This document shows positions 63,364 through 64,000 of a DNA stretch of 64,000 nt, piece after piece. Source of the DNA: Pseudomonadota bacterium. GTDB lineage: Bacteria; Pseudomonadota; Gammaproteobacteria; Steroidobacterales; Steroidobacteraceae. The stretch is from positions 124,001 to 188,000 of the forward strand of contig JADIYJ010000012.1 of assembly GCA_016705325.1 (NCBI GenBank). Reading direction: 5' to 3'. A program made the position numbers and the translations under genes. Numbering within the stretch: the stretch's first letter is position 1; each line of letters starts with the position of its first letter. The notes below the pieces were generated by a model, which was given only the letters and a program-made list of their open reading frames with translations, did not search any database and was not told where the DNA came from.

Positions 63364-64000
63364 TCAGCCGTTCGCGGCAATCTTGAGGATGCGCGTCGGC
63401 GCCGAGATGCCGTAGCCCTGCGCGTAGTCGACGCCGAGCGACCGCAGCATGTTGATGATCTCTTCGTTCTCGGCGAACTCCGCGATCGTCTGCTTGCCCG
63501 TCAGGTGCCCGATCTCGTTGATCGACCGCACCATTTCCCGGTCGATCGGGTCGCGCAGGATTTCCTTCACGAAGCTGCCGTCGATCTTCAGGAAGTCGAC
63601 GGGGAAGTGCTTCAGGTAACCGAACGAGGACAGGCCCGTGCCGAAGTCGTCGAGCGCGAACTTGCAGCCCTGCTCTTCCTTGAGGGCCGCGATGAAGCGG
63701 TTGGCCTGCGAGAAACTGGCAATCGCCGCCGTCTCCGTGATCTCGAAGCAGATCTTGGTGCCGTCGATGCCGCTGTTCTTCAGCAGCTTCTGCACGAACG
63801 GCAGGAAGTCCGCGTCGCCCAGGCTCTGGCCCGAGAGGTTGATGGAGCACAGCGCAAGACGCTCGCGCTCGTCCGCCTCGGAGACCAGCCAGCGCAGCGC
63901 GTGCTCGACCACCCAGCGGTCGATCTGCGGCGTGATGCCGTAGCGTTCGGCCGCGTTGATGAAGTTGTCGGGCGCGACGATCTTGCCGGTCTCGTCCCGC
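63364..64000 (-). CDS. EAL-domain protein (cyclic-di-GMP phosphodiesterase), partial
   Basis: The reverse frame is open from its stop at 63364 to the window edge; the N-terminus is outside. It reads the second half of an EAL domain: INLSGQSLGDADFLPFVQKL, CFEITETAAIASFSQA, FALDDFGTGLSSFGYLKHFP, DFLKIDGSFVKEIL and TIAEFAENEEI. The catalytic Glu/Asp set seen here (ITET, DDFG, K in LKID, E in AEFAE) is intact, so it is probably an active c-di-GMP hydrolase. GGDEF and sensor domains may lie upstream. Confidence 0.9.
   Translation of the reverse strand, partial: RDETGKIVAPDNFINAAERYGITPQIDRWVVEHALRWLVSEADERERLALCSINLSGQSLGDADFLPFVQKLLKNSGIDGTKICFEITETAAIASFSQANRFIAALKEEQGCKFALDDFGTGLSSFGYLKHFPVDFLKIDGSFVKEILRDPIDREMVRSINEIGHLTGKQTIAEFAENEEIINMLRSLGVDYAQGYGISAPTRILKIAANG

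Overview
The window comes from a high-GC gammaproteobacterial chromosome. The best lineage guess is near Xanthomonadales/Steroidobacterales/Woeseiales. This rests on gene content and synteny: lptG-lptF divergent from pepA-holC-valS, acylphosphatase with a DUF4398 lipoprotein, hda with a pgsA-like gene and DUF2066 beside purMN, DUF3108-dcd-mrp, metG followed by rnfABCDGE-nth, an aceE-aceF-lpd cluster in which E3 carries a lipoyl domain, and TPR/FlgO-like proteins. No rRNA or tRNA gene was seen, so the lineage call is inference.

Layout. 1-2756: the edge of an MprF-like membrane synthase, an orphan outer-membrane protein and decayed gene fragments. 2757-16271: RDD protein, lptG/lptF (LPS export), pepA, holC, valS, then a MoxR-DUF58-transglutaminase unit, an acyl-CoA-binding protein and an MtfA-type peptidase. 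16708-18639: a foreign-looking redox cassette, with a MarR regulator carrying a cysteine cluster divergent from thioredoxin-like, cytochrome P460 and TlpA-like genes, and two matching operator-like palindromes between them. 18629-33798: housekeeping genes (MFS, prfC, rimI, UDG, pssA, proS, lytic transglycosylase, acylphosphatase, wrbA, truncated marC, hda, pgsA-like, DUF2066, purMN, DUF3108, dcd). 33815-39732: mrp, then a HEAT-repeat Ser/Thr kinase in an apparent operon with two PilT/PilU motors. 40184-48305: metG, the complete Rnf complex, nth and DUF1841. 48360-54722: a dead sulfotransferase and the pyruvate dehydrogenase genes. 54902-60492: a second M17 peptidase, pyrC, rnt, grxD, DUF1289, a PuuD-like membrane protein and nadC. 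60767-64000: a TPR/FlgO-like sensor-type protein and an EAL-domain protein cut by the window edge.

The most striking feature is a dispersed family of intergenic palindromic elements, with seven full or nearly full copies and two degraded ones. Each has a long, nearly perfect hairpin whose loop core is conserved (GAAAGGCAGACA, usually followed by CGC) while the stem sequence differs completely from copy to copy yet stays self-complementary. All full copies except E carry a second hairpin on a fixed side, built from a conserved GCGCC...GGCGC clamp around another variable stem. Copies lie in head-to-head inverted pairs (3261-3640, 39801-40056, and flanking the gene at 60767-62977). One degraded copy forms the 3' end of a truncated marC. 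I do not recognise this as a described repeat family. A conserved loop with non-conserved but complementary arms suggests either a structure-recognised mobile element that regenerates its arms or a conserved structured nucleic acid.
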